Notes: generated by a model not told the origin, from the letters alone. A stretch of 48,742 bases of DNA from Nocardia sp. CY41 (GCF_009829325.1 NZ_VUOS01000011.1:1-48742), one strand, 5' to 3'. Positions 1-8,254 are shown, counted from the first letter of the stretch. Program-made: numbers and translations.

Positions 1-60
1 CGGCCCGGCCCCCCCGGGGGGGGGCTCCCGCCCCCCGGGGTGGCGCCCGCCCCCCGACGG
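1..60. other. G/C-only low-complexity left end
   Basis: Almost uninterrupted runs of C and G, with a few T and A only near the right edge. It does not resemble the neighbouring coding sequence and ends just before the stop codon of the first gene. It is most simply an assembly or sequencing artefact at a contig end. I see no gene or signal in it. Confidence 0.6.
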
Positions 61-65
61 GTCGG

Positions 66-1724
66 TCAATTCGATGCTTTCGCGGTCGTGCTGGTAGCCG
101 GGGCCGCGGATTGCGTTGTGGTTGTCGTCGGTTCAGCGGTGGTGGGCTTGGTCGTCTCGACCGGCGCCGCGACCGGAGAGGGGGCCGGAGTGGTGGCCGC
201 CGGTGTCGTGGTCGTGGTCGGCGCGACCGTGGTGGTCGGACTGCTCGTGCTGCCGGTCGTCGTGGGGGCGGCGCTGGTGGACGTCGCCGACGTGGTCGAA
301 GCCTTGGCGGGTTCGGTGGTCGGCGTCGCCGAGGTGGTCTCCACCGCCTTGTACACGGCCGCCAGATCGGCTTCTTGCGGCTTGGAGGTCGGGTCGACCT
401 GCTTACCGGCCTGTGCCTGCTTCGCCAGATGGGTGAGCCAGGCCGCCGCGTACTCGGCCGAGGTCAGCGGCTTGCCCGCGGCGGGGTCGGCATCGTCCCA
501 GTAGTCGAAGTGGTGACCGGTGTGGTTCGGACCGAGCGTGAGGTTGTACGGGTCGCTCATGATCACGGGGATGGTGTTCTGATTCGTCACGATGAGGCCG
601 ACGATCTCGTTGAGCACCTTCTGCGGCAGGTACGCCAACGGCGACATCTCAGCGGTCGAAATCGAATCCGCCTTCGCCGGGGCCTTCTTCTCCCCCGGCT
701 TGTACGCCGGATCCGAGACCCGCAGCAGCACTTCCAGGAAGGTCTCGTCGCTCTGCATCCAGTTCGGCTGCGACTGGATGTCGGCGAACGCCGCCAACGC
801 GATCCGGCCCAGCACCACCGCCACGTCCTGCCCGGTCGCCGGCGTCAACCCGTCGCGTTCCAGCGCGTCGACGTTCAGCTGCCTGCCGACGTTGACCACC
901 AACTGCAGCAGCGAGATGTTCTGCGGCGCCGAACAGGTCAGATCGCCGTCCGAGCAGAACGACGCGATCTTGCCGTTCAACGCACCGAAGTCACCGCTGG
1001 TGCCCTGCACCGCGCCCCGGCCGGGGACCGGGTTCGTGCCGTTCTGATACTGCTGGTCGAAGCCGTCCGGGTTGCCGAACGGGTCCTTCGATCCAGGGAA
1101 CGGCCCGTCTCCCGCGGAGCGGCCCGAGTCCGCCAGGATGACGACACCGACGACATCGGCCGGATCGACGACTTCGTAGGACCCGTCCTGGCCGGGTTCC
1201 TGGTGACCGATCTTCATCGCGACACGGCGGACGACATCGGCGCCCTCGCTGTATCCGACGATCGAGAACTTGGTGTCGGGGCACGCCTGCGCGATCTCCC
1301 GCATCACCCGCTCGGTGTTCGCGACACCGGCGTCGACCGCGTCCTCGTAGGTGGCCATGTTCGCCGGATAGGCGATGTAGACCGCGGCGTACGCGTCCGG
1401 ATCGACGTCGTCGGCGGGCGCGTTGACCACCGGATCGACCCACTCACTGCTGTGGTCGCCGGACAGCGCGGCGGGCAGCGGGTTGCCGTTGGCGTCCACC
1501 AGCATCTTGGTGGTCCCCTCGACCGGGGTGTCGTTGCGACCGGCCACCGAGATGGTGACCATGTCGCGGCATTCCGTGACGGACGTCGTGAGCTGCGTAT
1601 CCCTGGTTTGCGGCGACGACGTCAGTGCCAGCGAGGCGGCGACAACCGCCGCCACCCCCAATACCGCCGGGGCGGCAGCGGCCGAAGCTATGCGATGCCG
1701 CGCGAAGAACTCGCGAAGAGCCAT
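66..1724 (-). CDS. Secreted cutinase-family hydrolase with Thr/Pro-rich C-terminal tail
   Basis: Predicted exported serine esterase of the cutinase alpha/beta-hydrolase family (552 aa). I start at the ATG at 1724, because it puts a basic stretch (ALREFFARHR) directly before a hydrophobic Ala/Val signal segment at about residues 9-32; the frame stays open further upstream but without a signal. The nucleophile elbow is GYSEG with Ser159. A Cys257-Cys264 pair encloses the likely acid (CSDGDLTC, Asp261). The family's catalytic His is not at its usual place soon after this pair; the candidates are in NHTGHHFDYW (about residues 401-405), so the C-terminal part is unusual. Residues from about 462 to the end are almost only Thr, Ser, Ala and Pro, a mucin-like tail that could be glycosylated or span the cell wall. 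Ordinary cutinases are about 200-300 aa, so this is a long form. Substrate unknown; lipid or ester hydrolysis is inferred from the family. Confidence 0.85.
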   Translation of the reverse strand: MALREFFARHRIASAAAAPAVLGVAAVVAASLALTSSPQTRDTQLTTSVTECRDMVTISVAGRNDTPVEGTTKMLVDANGNPLPAALSGDHSSEWVDPVVNAPADDVDPDAYAAVYIAYPANMATYEDAVDAGVANTERVMREIAQACPDTKFSIVGYSEGADVVRRVAMKIGHQEPGQDGSYEVVDPADVVGVVILADSGRSAGDGPFPGSKDPFGNPDGFDQQYQNGTNPVPGRGAVQGTSGDFGALNGKIASFCSDGDLTCSAPQNISLLQLVVNVGRQLNVDALERDGLTPATGQDVAVVLGRIALAAFADIQSQPNWMQSDETFLEVLLRVSDPAYKPGEKKAPAKADSISTAEMSPLAYLPQKVLNEIVGLIVTNQNTIPVIMSDPYNLTLGPNHTGHHFDYWDDADPAAGKPLTSAEYAAAWLTHLAKQAQAGKQVDPTSKPQEADLAAVYKAVETTSATPTTEPAKASTTSATSTSAAPTTTGSTSSPTTTVAPTTTTTPAATTPAPSPVAAPVETTKPTTAEPTTTTTQSAAPATSTTAKASN

Positions 1725-1886
1725 GTCCTGTTTTCCATTCCATACACCGACAAAGTGGACGGACAAGCCCCCCGACGGGCCATACGTCACCGAGAACGTC
1801 GTGGTAGGGGGTCCGAGCGTTACTCGGATGGGGCGCACCACACTCCCCGGGCGATGTCCGGGCACGGAATCCGACTCTCAGTGTCC

Positions 1887-1902
1887 AGTGACTCAGATCA
1901 CA
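1887..1902. promoter_or_regulatory. CRP-like palindrome upstream of the NDH-2-like gene
   Basis: AGTGA-N6-TCACA differs at one base from the CRP-family consensus TGTGA-N6-TCACA. It lies 72 bp before the flavoprotein ATG and about 160 bp before the divergent cutinase gene, so it could serve either. It is a single match found by eye. Confidence 0.35.
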
Positions 1903-1973
1903 CCGCACTTCTGTCAGGGTTCGCGCCGCTGGCCGGTTCAGGAAGCGAACACCACCCAGACAGGAGTGAGACC

Positions 1974-3158
1974 ATGACCCACCGCATCGTCGTCCTCGGC
2001 GCCGGATACGCCGGAGCCAACGCCGCCGGTCGCCTCGCCAAGCGGCTGCACCCCGCCGATGTCGAGATCACCCTCGTCAACGCCGATCCGGAGTTCGTCG
2101 AGCGGGTCCGCATGCACCAGTACGCGACCGGCCAGGATCTCGAGCGCCGCCCGCTGACCGACGTCTTCGCGGGTACCGGCGTGCGGGTGCGACTCGCGCG
2201 GGTGACCGCGGTCGACGCCGAACGCAAGACCGTGAGTGTCACCGCCGCCGACGGCCCCGGCGAGATCGCCTATGACACCCTCGTCTACGCCCTCGGCAGC
2301 GCCGCCGCCGACCACGGCGTTCCCGGCGTGGCCGAGCACGCCTACGACATCGCGGGCAAGCAGTCCGCGCAGCGGGTGCGAGACCGTCTGGCAAGCCTGG
2401 ACGCCGGCGCGACCGTGCTGGTCGTCGGTGGTGGTCTGACCGGCATCGAAGCCGCCACCGAGATCGCCGAAGCACGACCGGATCTCGCCGTCGCCCTCGC
2501 CGCTCGCGGCGGCCTCGGGGACTGGCTCGGCGACAAGGCCCGGCAGCACCTGCGCAAGGCATTCGACCGGCTCGGTATCGATGTGCACGAGAACACCGAG
2601 ATCGCCCGCGTCGAGCCGACCGGCGCGGTCACCGCCGACGGCCGGACGATCCCGGCCCAGATGACCGTGTGGACAGCCGGTTTCGCTGTCCATCCGATCG
2701 CTGCGGCCACCATGTTGCAGGTGTCGGCGACCGGGCAGATCGTCGTCGACGACACGATGCGGTCGGTCTCGCACCCCGACGTCTACGCCGTCGGCGACGC
2801 CGCGCTCGCCCCTGGAGCGAACGGCGATCCGTTGCGCATGTCCTGCGCCTCGGGAGTCCCTACGGCCTACCAGGCAGCCGACGCCATCGCCGCACGCCTG
2901 ACCGGTCGCGAAATCCCCCGCAATGAGATCGGCTACACCGGGCAGTGCATCAGCCTCGGTCGCCGCGACGCCGTCGTGCAGTGGGTCACCCCCGACGATC
3001 AGCCCAAATCCTCCGCACTCACCGGCTGGGCGGCCGCGCGCGTCAAAGAGCTCATCTGCAAGAGCGCGGCCTGGAGCATCTCGCACCCGACGACGATGCT
3101 CCCGTCCCGCCGTCGTCACATCACCACAGCCGAGCCGAACCGCGCCCCTACCGCGTGA
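1974..3158 (+). CDS. NAD(P)/FAD-dependent oxidoreductase, NDH-2-like
   Basis: Pyridine nucleotide-disulfide oxidoreductase-fold flavoprotein (394 aa), probably a type II NADH dehydrogenase-like enzyme passing electrons from NAD(P)H to a quinone or other acceptor. It has an N-terminal FAD dinucleotide-binding motif (VVLGAGYAGANAA), a central NAD(P)-binding motif (VVGGGLTGIEAA, about residues 146-157) and the C-terminal FAD contact DVYAVGDAA. The ATG at 1974 follows the ribosome-binding sequence AGGAGTGAG, which fixes the start although the frame is open far upstream. It is transcribed away from the cutinase gene. No obvious C-terminal membrane helix is visible, so a soluble oxidoreductase of the same superfamily is possible. 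Confidence 0.85.
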   Translation: MTHRIVVLGAGYAGANAAGRLAKRLHPADVEITLVNADPEFVERVRMHQYATGQDLERRPLTDVFAGTGVRVRLARVTAVDAERKTVSVTAADGPGEIAYDTLVYALGSAAADHGVPGVAEHAYDIAGKQSAQRVRDRLASLDAGATVLVVGGGLTGIEAATEIAEARPDLAVALAARGGLGDWLGDKARQHLRKAFDRLGIDVHENTEIARVEPTGAVTADGRTIPAQMTVWTAGFAVHPIAAATMLQVSATGQIVVDDTMRSVSHPDVYAVGDAALAPGANGDPLRMSCASGVPTAYQAADAIAARLTGREIPRNEIGYTGQCISLGRRDAVVQWVTPDDQPKSSALTGWAAARVKELICKSAAWSISHPTTMLPSRRRHITTAEPNRAPTA

Positions 3159-3173
3159 GGCCGCGCCCGCTGC

Positions 3174-3203
3174 GGGCCGTGTCGGACGGATCCGACGCGG
3201 CCC
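3174..3203. terminator. Bidirectional hairpin between convergent genes
   Basis: A 13-bp stem with one mismatch (a G-U pair in RNA), arms 3174-3186 and 3191-3203, and loop CGGA. It lies between the converging flavoprotein and dnaB genes. There is no T-run, as is usual in high-GC actinobacteria. Confidence 0.65.
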
Positions 3204-3288
3204 GCCCTGCTTTCACCCCACCATGGGACGGGACCAGCCTATTTCGGCACGCGGCATGGAGACGAACCGGTCCGTGACGACCGGGACA

Positions 3289-5883
3289 TCACCCGCGCGC
3301 CATGTCCACGAAGCGGGACAGATGCAGCTGGTGGGCCACGGTGATCGTCGCGGTGGGGCCGTTACGGTGCTTGCCCAGAATCAGGTCCGCCTCGCCGCCG
3401 CGCGGGTCGTCGCGCTCGAAAGCGTCGGGACGATGCAGCAGGATGACCATGTCCGCATCTTGTTCCAAAGATCCCGATTCGCGGAGATCGGACACCATGG
3501 GACGCTTGTCGGTTCGCTGTTCGGGACCGCGGTTGAGCTGGCTGATCGCCACCACCGGCACCTCGAGTTCTTTGGCCAGCAGTTTCAAATTACGGGAGAA
3601 GTCCGAGACTTCCTGCTGACGTGATTCCACCTTTTTGCCGGACGTCATCAGCTGGAGGTAATCCACAACCACGAGTTTCAAATCGTGGCGCTGCTTGAGC
3701 CGCCGCGCTTTGGCGCGGATCTCCATCATCGTCAGGTTGGGCGAATCGTCCACGAACAGCGGCGCCTCGCTGATCTCACTCATCCGCCGGGCCAGCTTGG
3801 TCCAGTCGTCGTCGCTCATCCGGCCGGACCGCATATCGCCGAGCTTGATCTTCGCCTCCGCCGACAACAACCGCATGACGATTTCGGTGCGACTCATCTC
3901 CAGGGAGAAGATGACGCTCGCCAAGCCGTGCTTGATCGAGCAACTACGCATGAAATCCATTCCCAGCGTCGAATTGTGCGTCGGGATCATCGACCGCCCG
4001 GCCAGATACATGTGGTCGGCGTTGTCCACTTCGACGCAGCGAACCGGCACGCTGTCGATCCGGCGCACGTCGACGACGAAACGCGAGTTCGATCGCACGG
4101 TGCTGCGGGCCGCACGTCGTTCTTTGTGCAGCGCGGCCTTTCGATGCAGGCCGAACACCTGGTCGTCGGTGGCGAACGTGATCGTGTACGCGGTGGACGA
4201 TTCCTCTGAGCGACCCGGGACTCGTTTGGTGGAGACCTGGCAGCGGTAGCCGAGGCTGACGATCAGCTCTTGCACATCTTCGACCAGTCGGGCATTGGTG
4301 ACGCAGAACTGCACGGAGCCGCCGTGGGTCACCGTGCCGTCCGTGTCGAGCAGTCCTGCCAGGAGGGAACGGCGCTGCTGTTCAGACGCTCGCAAGTAGT
4401 CGACGGGAATGTGCTTGTTCCCCAAGACGCCGACCCCCCGCAGACGCGCTTGCAGGCTACCGACGGTGTTCCGGCATTTCTGGCACAGCCGCAGCCCGAT
4501 CGACCGTTCGCCGCAATTGGGGCAGCGCGGTGGGGGCACCGGAGCCGAATGGAACCGCGCCTTACCGCCGCAGCTGCGGCCGCAGGTGCGGATCTCGCTG
4601 GTGAAAGGCACGAATTCTTTTCCGCACACCACGCACTCGCGGGCGGCGACCGGGTCGGGGGCCGGCAGTCTCAGCTGATAGCGCAGCCGAGCCGATCGCG
4701 ACGGCACGGCGACGATCCCCTCGGCTTCGATGCGCGCGATGATCTCCGGATCGGCACAGGTGAGCTGTGCTGCGGCGGACGTTCCGTCGCCGAGCCAGGC
4801 ACCCAGTGTGTAGGGAGGCACGGGCAACGTACGCGAAGGCAACTGCAGCGGAGCGCTATTGGCGATCGAATGGTTGAGCCTGCGATCGGCGGTGTCACAG
4901 CGCAGCGTCTTCGCGATTGCGGCGGTGGTACGCACCTCGGCGCGAGCCCGCTTCGAGCGCCGGGAAGCCCGGGTTTCGGTGCGCCATTGATGCTGCTCGT
5001 CTGCGACGATCACGGTGCCGTCGGAGAACTCGACTTCATAGCACGGGCGCCCGGCCAGGACCTCGGTGGCCGCGACGACTCGGGTAGGCAAGCCATCGGC
5101 ATCCAGCAGCTCATCGCCGACTCGCACCTGGCCCATGGTGGTCCACCCGGTGGGCGTGGGCAGAGGAGTGTCCACTGCCAGCGCCTTACCGACGCCCGGC
5201 CGCGCCGCGACGATGATCATCTGGCCCGGGTGCAGGCCGTTGGTGATCTCGTCGAGTTCGGTGAAACCGGTGGGGACGCCGAGGGAGATGCCGCCGCGGC
5301 TGGCGATGGAGTCGATCTCGTCCATCGTCGGCTGGAGCAGTTCCTCCAAGGGGAGGAAATCTTCGCTGGTGCGGCGTTCGGTGACCTCGTAGACCTCGGC
5401 TTGGGCGCGGTCGACCACCTCGGCGACGTCCTGCCCGTCGGCGCCCGCGTAGCCGTACTGGACGATGCGGGTGCCCGCCTCGACCAAGCGGCGCAAAATG
5501 GCCTTCTCGGCAACGATTTCGGCGTAGTAACCGGCGTTGGCCGCGGTCGGCACGGTCTGGGTGAGCGTGACCAGATACGGCGCGCCGCCGATGCGCTTGA
5601 GTTCGCCGCGGCGGTCGAGGCCCGCGGCGACGGTCACCGGGTCGGCGGGTTCGCCGCGCCCGTAGAGATCGAGGATGGTGTCGTAGACGGCCTGATGCGC
5701 GGGCCGGTAGAAATCGCCGGGACGAAGGACCTCGACGACGTCGGCGATGGCGTCCTTGCTCAACAGCATGCCGCCGAGCACCGACTGCTCGGCCGCCATG
5801 TCGTGCGGCGGCTGGCGGCCGAAGTCTTCGCCGGGAGGTTCGGGCGGGAAGTCCGTGTGCCCGCGGTCATCGGTGGTTGTCAC
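3289..5883 (-). CDS. dnaB: Replicative DNA helicase DnaB, intein-containing precursor
   Basis: Hexameric replication-fork helicase (864-aa precursor). Residues 1-233 carry the N-terminal DnaB domain (AAEQSVLGGMLLS) and the start of the RecA-like core. Residues 638-864 carry the remainder, including the Walker B region (LVVVDYLQLM) and FSRNLKLLAKELEVPVVAISQLNRG. Removing residues 234-637 gives a 460-aa protein, normal for DnaB, with an intact Walker A motif GVGKST. The start is GTG at 5883, with GAGAGG about 15 bases upstream. It lies downstream of rplI on the same strand, the order seen in M. tuberculosis. A 577-bp upstream region with DnaA-box-like sites separates them, so dnaB probably has its own promoter. 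Confidence 0.97.
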   Translation of the reverse strand: MTTTDDRGHTDFPPEPPGEDFGRQPPHDMAAEQSVLGGMLLSKDAIADVVEVLRPGDFYRPAHQAVYDTILDLYGRGEPADPVTVAAGLDRRGELKRIGGAPYLVTLTQTVPTAANAGYYAEIVAEKAILRRLVEAGTRIVQYGYAGADGQDVAEVVDRAQAEVYEVTERRTSEDFLPLEELLQPTMDEIDSIASRGGISLGVPTGFTELDEITNGLHPGQMIIVAARPGVGKALAVDTPLPTPTGWTTMGQVRVGDELLDADGLPTRVVAATEVLAGRPCYEVEFSDGTVIVADEQHQWRTETRASRRSKRARAEVRTTAAIAKTLRCDTADRRLNHSIANSAPLQLPSRTLPVPPYTLGAWLGDGTSAAAQLTCADPEIIARIEAEGIVAVPSRSARLRYQLRLPAPDPVAARECVVCGKEFVPFTSEIRTCGRSCGGKARFHSAPVPPPRCPNCGERSIGLRLCQKCRNTVGSLQARLRGVGVLGNKHIPVDYLRASEQQRRSLLAGLLDTDGTVTHGGSVQFCVTNARLVEDVQELIVSLGYRCQVSTKRVPGRSEESSTAYTITFATDDQVFGLHRKAALHKERRAARSTVRSNSRFVVDVRRIDSVPVRCVEVDNADHMYLAGRSMIPTHNSTLGMDFMRSCSIKHGLASVIFSLEMSRTEIVMRLLSAEAKIKLGDMRSGRMSDDDWTKLARRMSEISEAPLFVDDSPNLTMMEIRAKARRLKQRHDLKLVVVDYLQLMTSGKKVESRQQEVSDFSRNLKLLAKELEVPVVAISQLNRGPEQRTDKRPMVSDLRESGSLEQDADMVILLHRPDAFERDDPRGGEADLILGKHRNGPTATITVAHQLHLSRFVDMARG
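3973..5184 (-). other. DnaB intein (class 3-like) with LAGLIDADG endonuclease and zinc-finger-like insert
   Basis: 404-residue protein-splicing element (precursor residues 234-637) placed between Lys233 and Ser638 of Walker A. It begins with Ala, not Cys or Ser, and ends His636-Asn637 before Ser638. Trp300 (HQWRTET), Cys616 (VRCVEVD) and Thr635 (PTHN) match the WCT signature of class 3 inteins, in which the block F Cys starts splicing. Two LAGLIDADG-type motifs, LGAWLGDGT (about 360) and LAGLLDTDG (about 508), mark a homing endonuclease, each keeping an acidic residue. Between them are two Cys pairs sets, CVVCGKEF...CGRSC and CPNCGERS...CQKC (about 417-470), looking like zinc ribbons. All key residues appear intact, so splicing is expected. 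The splice sites follow from the extein alignment; activity is inferred. Confidence 0.93.
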
Positions 5884-6098
5884 CAGACTCGACCGTCCTC
5901 TCTACCCCACGACCGGGTTCCACCCTGTCGACTCGTTGTACTCCCGGGCACCGACACGTTTGGGAAAGCCGTTGACCAGGGCTCCAGCTACCGCCGCGGC
6001 ACCCGCCCGCGCACGCGACGCGGAGCGATCCGCGGGCGGCGATGCGACGAACCTAGGCGACCCGATGGGCATGGACCAAACCGCGCTGTGCACACAGC

Positions 6099-6160
6099 TG
6101 TGGATAACTTGGGGAAAGTTCACCAAACCGTGTGCAGGCCCTGTGTACAACTTGGGGAAA
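6099..6160. repeat. Direct repeat of about 19 bp in the dnaB leader
   Basis: TGTGGATAACTTGGGGAAA (6099-6117) recurs as TGTGTACAACTTGGGGAAA (6142-6160), two differences in 19 bases. The copies start 43 bp apart, about four helical turns, and each begins with a DnaA-box-like core. Confidence 0.7.
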
Positions 6161-6341
6161 ACGCAGGTCGGCAAGGTTAAACGCGCAGATAGATATGCGC
6201 TTTCGCGTTTTTCCAGGTGTGGATTAACGAAGTACCGGCGTGTCGGTCGAGTTGAACAGCCGGGCGTGTTGGGTTAACAGAACGTGAGCCGCATATGACT
6301 TGAATCACATTGCGGACGGTCGGTTCCGTCGGTAATCCACA
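6099..6341. promoter_or_regulatory. DnaA-box-like cluster upstream of dnaB
   Basis: This is the main content of the 577-bp gap 5884-6460, which has no credible gene. A perfect DnaA box (TGTGGATAA, complement of TTATCCACA) is at 6099-6107. One-mismatch boxes lie at 6218-6226 (TGTGGATTA) and 6333-6341 (TAATCCACA), and a two-mismatch one at 6142-6150 (TGTGTACAA). The first and fourth begin a direct repeat sharing ACTTGGGGAAA. This suggests DnaA binding in the dnaB control region. It is not a proven origin. Confidence 0.5.
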
Positions 6342-6460
6342 GGCTGGACGAATAAGGCGCAGCCGCGAGGTCGTGTACCGCCCCGATTGTCCCGGATGAC
6401 GCTCTCGAACATTCGGCAATCGATCAGCTAATAATCGACCTCGAATGACCGGGCACAGCC

Positions 6461-6497
6461 GAGGACCACTCCCATCGCTGAGACGGGAGTGGTCCTC
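6461..6497 (-). terminator. Terminator of the rpsF-ssb-rpsR-rplI operon
   Basis: Perfect 13-bp stem, GAGGACCACTCCC (6461-6473) with GGGAGTGGTCCTC (6485-6497), and an 11-base loop, starting 15 bases past the rplI stop codon. No T-run follows. Confidence 0.85.
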
Positions 6498-6512
6498 GAT
6501 GCTCTGCTTCGA

Positions 6513-6965
6513 TCAGGCGGCGGTGACCGTGAGGTCGAACTTCGCCGCCACGTCCGGGTGCAGGTGCACCACGATGACGTGCTTGCCAGTCGTCTTGATG
6601 TGCGCCTTCGGCAGCTCGATGCTGCGCTTGTCGACGACGGGGCCACCCGCCGCCTTGACGGCAGCCGCGACGTCCGACTGGGTCACCGAGCCGAACAGCT
6701 TGCCGGTACCAGCGGTCTTGACCGCCAGCGAGACCGACTCGAGGCCCTCGAGGGCCTGCTTCAGCTCGTTGGCGTGGTCCAGGTCGCGGACCCGGCGGGC
6801 TTCCTGCGCCCGGCGGATGCCCTCGACCTGCTTCTGCGCGCCACGGCTGGCCGCGATCGCCAGACCGCGCGGCAGCAGGTAGTTGCGGCCGTAGCCGTCC
6901 TTCACCTCCACGGTGTCGCCGGGGGCGCCGAGGTTGTCCACATCAGCAGTCAGAATCAACTTCAT
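6513..6965 (-). CDS. rplI: 50S ribosomal protein L9 (bL9)
   Basis: Ribosomal protein L9, 150 aa, the usual length. The N-terminal domain starts [13 protein letters not shown] and has the conserved [21 protein letters not shown] region that binds 23S rRNA. A charged central helix ([22 protein letters not shown]) leads to the C-terminal domain. The ATG is preceded by GGGAGG. Last gene of the operon, 17 bases after rpsR, followed at once by a strong hairpin. Confidence 0.97.
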   Translation of the reverse strand: MKLILTADVDNLGAPGDTVEVKDGYGRNYLLPRGLAIAASRGAQKQVEGIRRAQEARRVRDLDHANELKQALEGLESVSLAVKTAGTGKLFGSVTQSDVAAAVKAAGGPVVDKRSIELPKAHIKTTGKHVIVVHLHPDVAAKFDLTVTAA

Positions 6966-6982
6966 TTGCGTGCCTCCCTTTC

Positions 6983-7234
6983 TCAGCGAGCCGTCGACAC
7001 GTAAGGCAGCAGAGCGACCTCACGCGAGTTCTTGACCGCAACCGCGACGTCGCGCTGGTGCTGGACGCAGTTGCCGGTGACGCGGCGGGCGCGGATCTTG
7101 CCGCGGTCGCTGACGTACTTGCGCAGCAACGCCGTGTCCTTGTAGTCGATCGTGACGGTTCCGGTCTTGCTCTCCTTGCAGAACGAGCAAGCCTTCTTCT
7201 TGAGCACCTTTTCGCGCGCGGGCGCTTTAGGCAT
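6983..7234 (-). CDS. rpsR: 30S ribosomal protein S18 (bS18), zinc-binding type
   Basis: Small-subunit protein S18, 83 aa. I start at the ATG at 7234 ([10 protein letters not shown]) because GGAG lies 9 bases before it; an in-frame ATG seven codons upstream has no such signal. Cysteines in CSFCKE and in GNCVQHQRD make it the Cys-rich (C+) form. The core motif [22 protein letters not shown] is typical of the family and contacts 16S rRNA and S6. In genomes with a second, Cys-less S18 the C+ form is the zinc-replete paralogue; whether a second copy exists cannot be seen here. Confidence 0.96.
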   Translation of the reverse strand: MPKAPAREKVLKKKACSFCKESKTGTVTIDYKDTALLRKYVSDRGKIRARRVTGNCVQHQRDVAVAVKNSREVALLPYVSTAR

Positions 7235-7291
7235 GGTCTTGTACTCCGTAATCATTGATGGCCCGAAGCGAGCGGGCCGCTGTGGCCGTTC

Positions 7292-7828
7292 TCAGAACGG
7301 CGGTTCGTCATCCATGCGGCCGCCGCCCCCGAAGGAGCCGGCCGCGGGCGCACTGCCCCAAGGGTCGTCCTCGGCACCGCCGGAACGCCCACCGCCACCA
7401 CCGGAGGAGGCGTAGTTGCCACCGCCGCCGGACCCGGACCCGAAGCCGCCGCCACCGCTGCCACGGCTGGTCTTGTTGACCTTCGCGGTGGCATAGCGCA
7501 GCGAGGGACCGACCTCGTCGACCTCGAGCTCGACGACCGTGCGCTTCTCACCCTCGCGGGTTTCGTAGGAGCGCTGCTTGAGCCGTCCGCTCACGATGAC
7601 ACGGGAACCTCTGGTCAGGCTTTCGGCGACATTCTCCGCGGCCTCACGCCAGATGTTGCAGCGCAGGAACAGCGCTTCGCCGTCTTTCCATTCGTTCGAA
7701 TTACGGTCGAACACACGGGGAGTCGACGCGACGGTGAAATTCGCCACCGCCTGTCCCGCCGGTGTGAATCGAAGCTCCGGGTCGGCCGTCAGATTTCCGA
7801 TGACGGTGATGACCGTGTCGCCTGCCAT
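7292..7828 (-). CDS. ssb: Single-stranded DNA-binding protein
   Basis: Tetrameric single-strand DNA-binding protein (178 aa) that coats DNA during replication and repair. The OB fold covers about residues 1-115 ([20 protein letters not shown], then [29 protein letters not shown]). A Gly-rich flexible linker follows, and the acidic tip DDEPPF at the end recruits replication partners. The ATG has AGGAGG six bases upstream. Between rpsF and rpsR, as in most actinobacteria. Confidence 0.97.
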   Translation of the reverse strand: MAGDTVITVIGNLTADPELRFTPAGQAVANFTVASTPRVFDRNSNEWKDGEALFLRCNIWREAAENVAESLTRGSRVIVSGRLKQRSYETREGEKRTVVELEVDEVGPSLRYATAKVNKTSRGSGGGGFGSGSGGGGNYASSGGGGGRSGGAEDDPWGSAPAAGSFGGGGRMDDEPPF

Positions 7829-7916
7829 GTGGTTCCTCCTGCTCGGTGTGCAGTCCGCGTCTCGCTGTTGCGCTAGAGCCTAGGCACAGGCTCCGACGCA
7901 AACGAGGGTTGCCGGA

Positions 7917-8204
7917 CTACTTGTCGTGGCGCAGAACCTTGGTGCGCAGCACCGTCTCGTTGAGACCCAGCTGGCGATCGAGTTCGTTCACCGTGGCGGG
8001 CTCGGCGGTCAGATCGACCACGGCGTAGATGCCCTCGGCGTGCTTGGCGATCTCGTAGGCGAGCCGGCGGCGGCCCCAGATGTCGACCTTGTCGATCTTG
8101 CCGCCCTCGGTGCGAACGACACTGAGCAGGTTGTCCAGCGACGGACCAACAGTGCGCTCGTCCAGGCTCGGATCGAGGATGACCATCACTTCATAATGAC
8201 GCAC
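7917..8204 (-). CDS. rpsF: 30S ribosomal protein S6 (bS6)
   Basis: S6 (95 aa) pairs with S18 on the small-subunit platform. The sequence opens [18 protein letters not shown] and carries [26 protein letters not shown], both highly conserved. The start codon is GTG, compensated by a full-strength AGGAGGTGAT at 8211-8220. First gene of the operon; the promoter must lie between 8205 and 8420, facing away from the GT87 gene. Confidence 0.97.
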   Translation of the reverse strand: MRHYEVMVILDPSLDERTVGPSLDNLLSVVRTEGGKIDKVDIWGRRRLAYEIAKHAEGIYAVVDLTAEPATVNELDRQLGLNETVLRTKVLRHDK

Positions 8205-8210
8205 GGACCA

Positions 8211-8254
8211 ATCACCTCCTGTGGACTAGGAAACGGCCACGGACGGTCCGTGGC
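8211..8254 (-). promoter_or_regulatory. rpsF leader: perfect Shine-Dalgarno and 19-bp palindrome
   Basis: AGGAGGTGAT (8211-8220, minus strand) is fully complementary to the 16S rRNA tail. Just upstream, GCCACGGAC (8236-8244) and GTCCGTGGC (8246-8254) form a perfect 9+1+9 palindrome. It could be a repressor site or an RNA hairpin in the leader. I do not see enough to call it an S6:S18 autoregulatory element. Confidence 0.5.

Noticed and set aside
5902..6174. 90-codon ORF upstream of dnaB
   Set aside because: It overlaps the DnaA boxes and the direct repeat, and its composition is unlike the neighbouring genes.
4270..6180. Long open frame (636 codons) on the + strand
   Set aside because: It lies opposite dnaB and has no recognisable protein. 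High GC in third positions of dnaB keeps the opposite frame open.
6099..6341. Replication origin
   Set aside because: DnaA boxes alone do not suffice: there is no dnaA or dnaN nearby, and no AT-rich unwinding region is clear. I keep it as a dnaB regulatory region.
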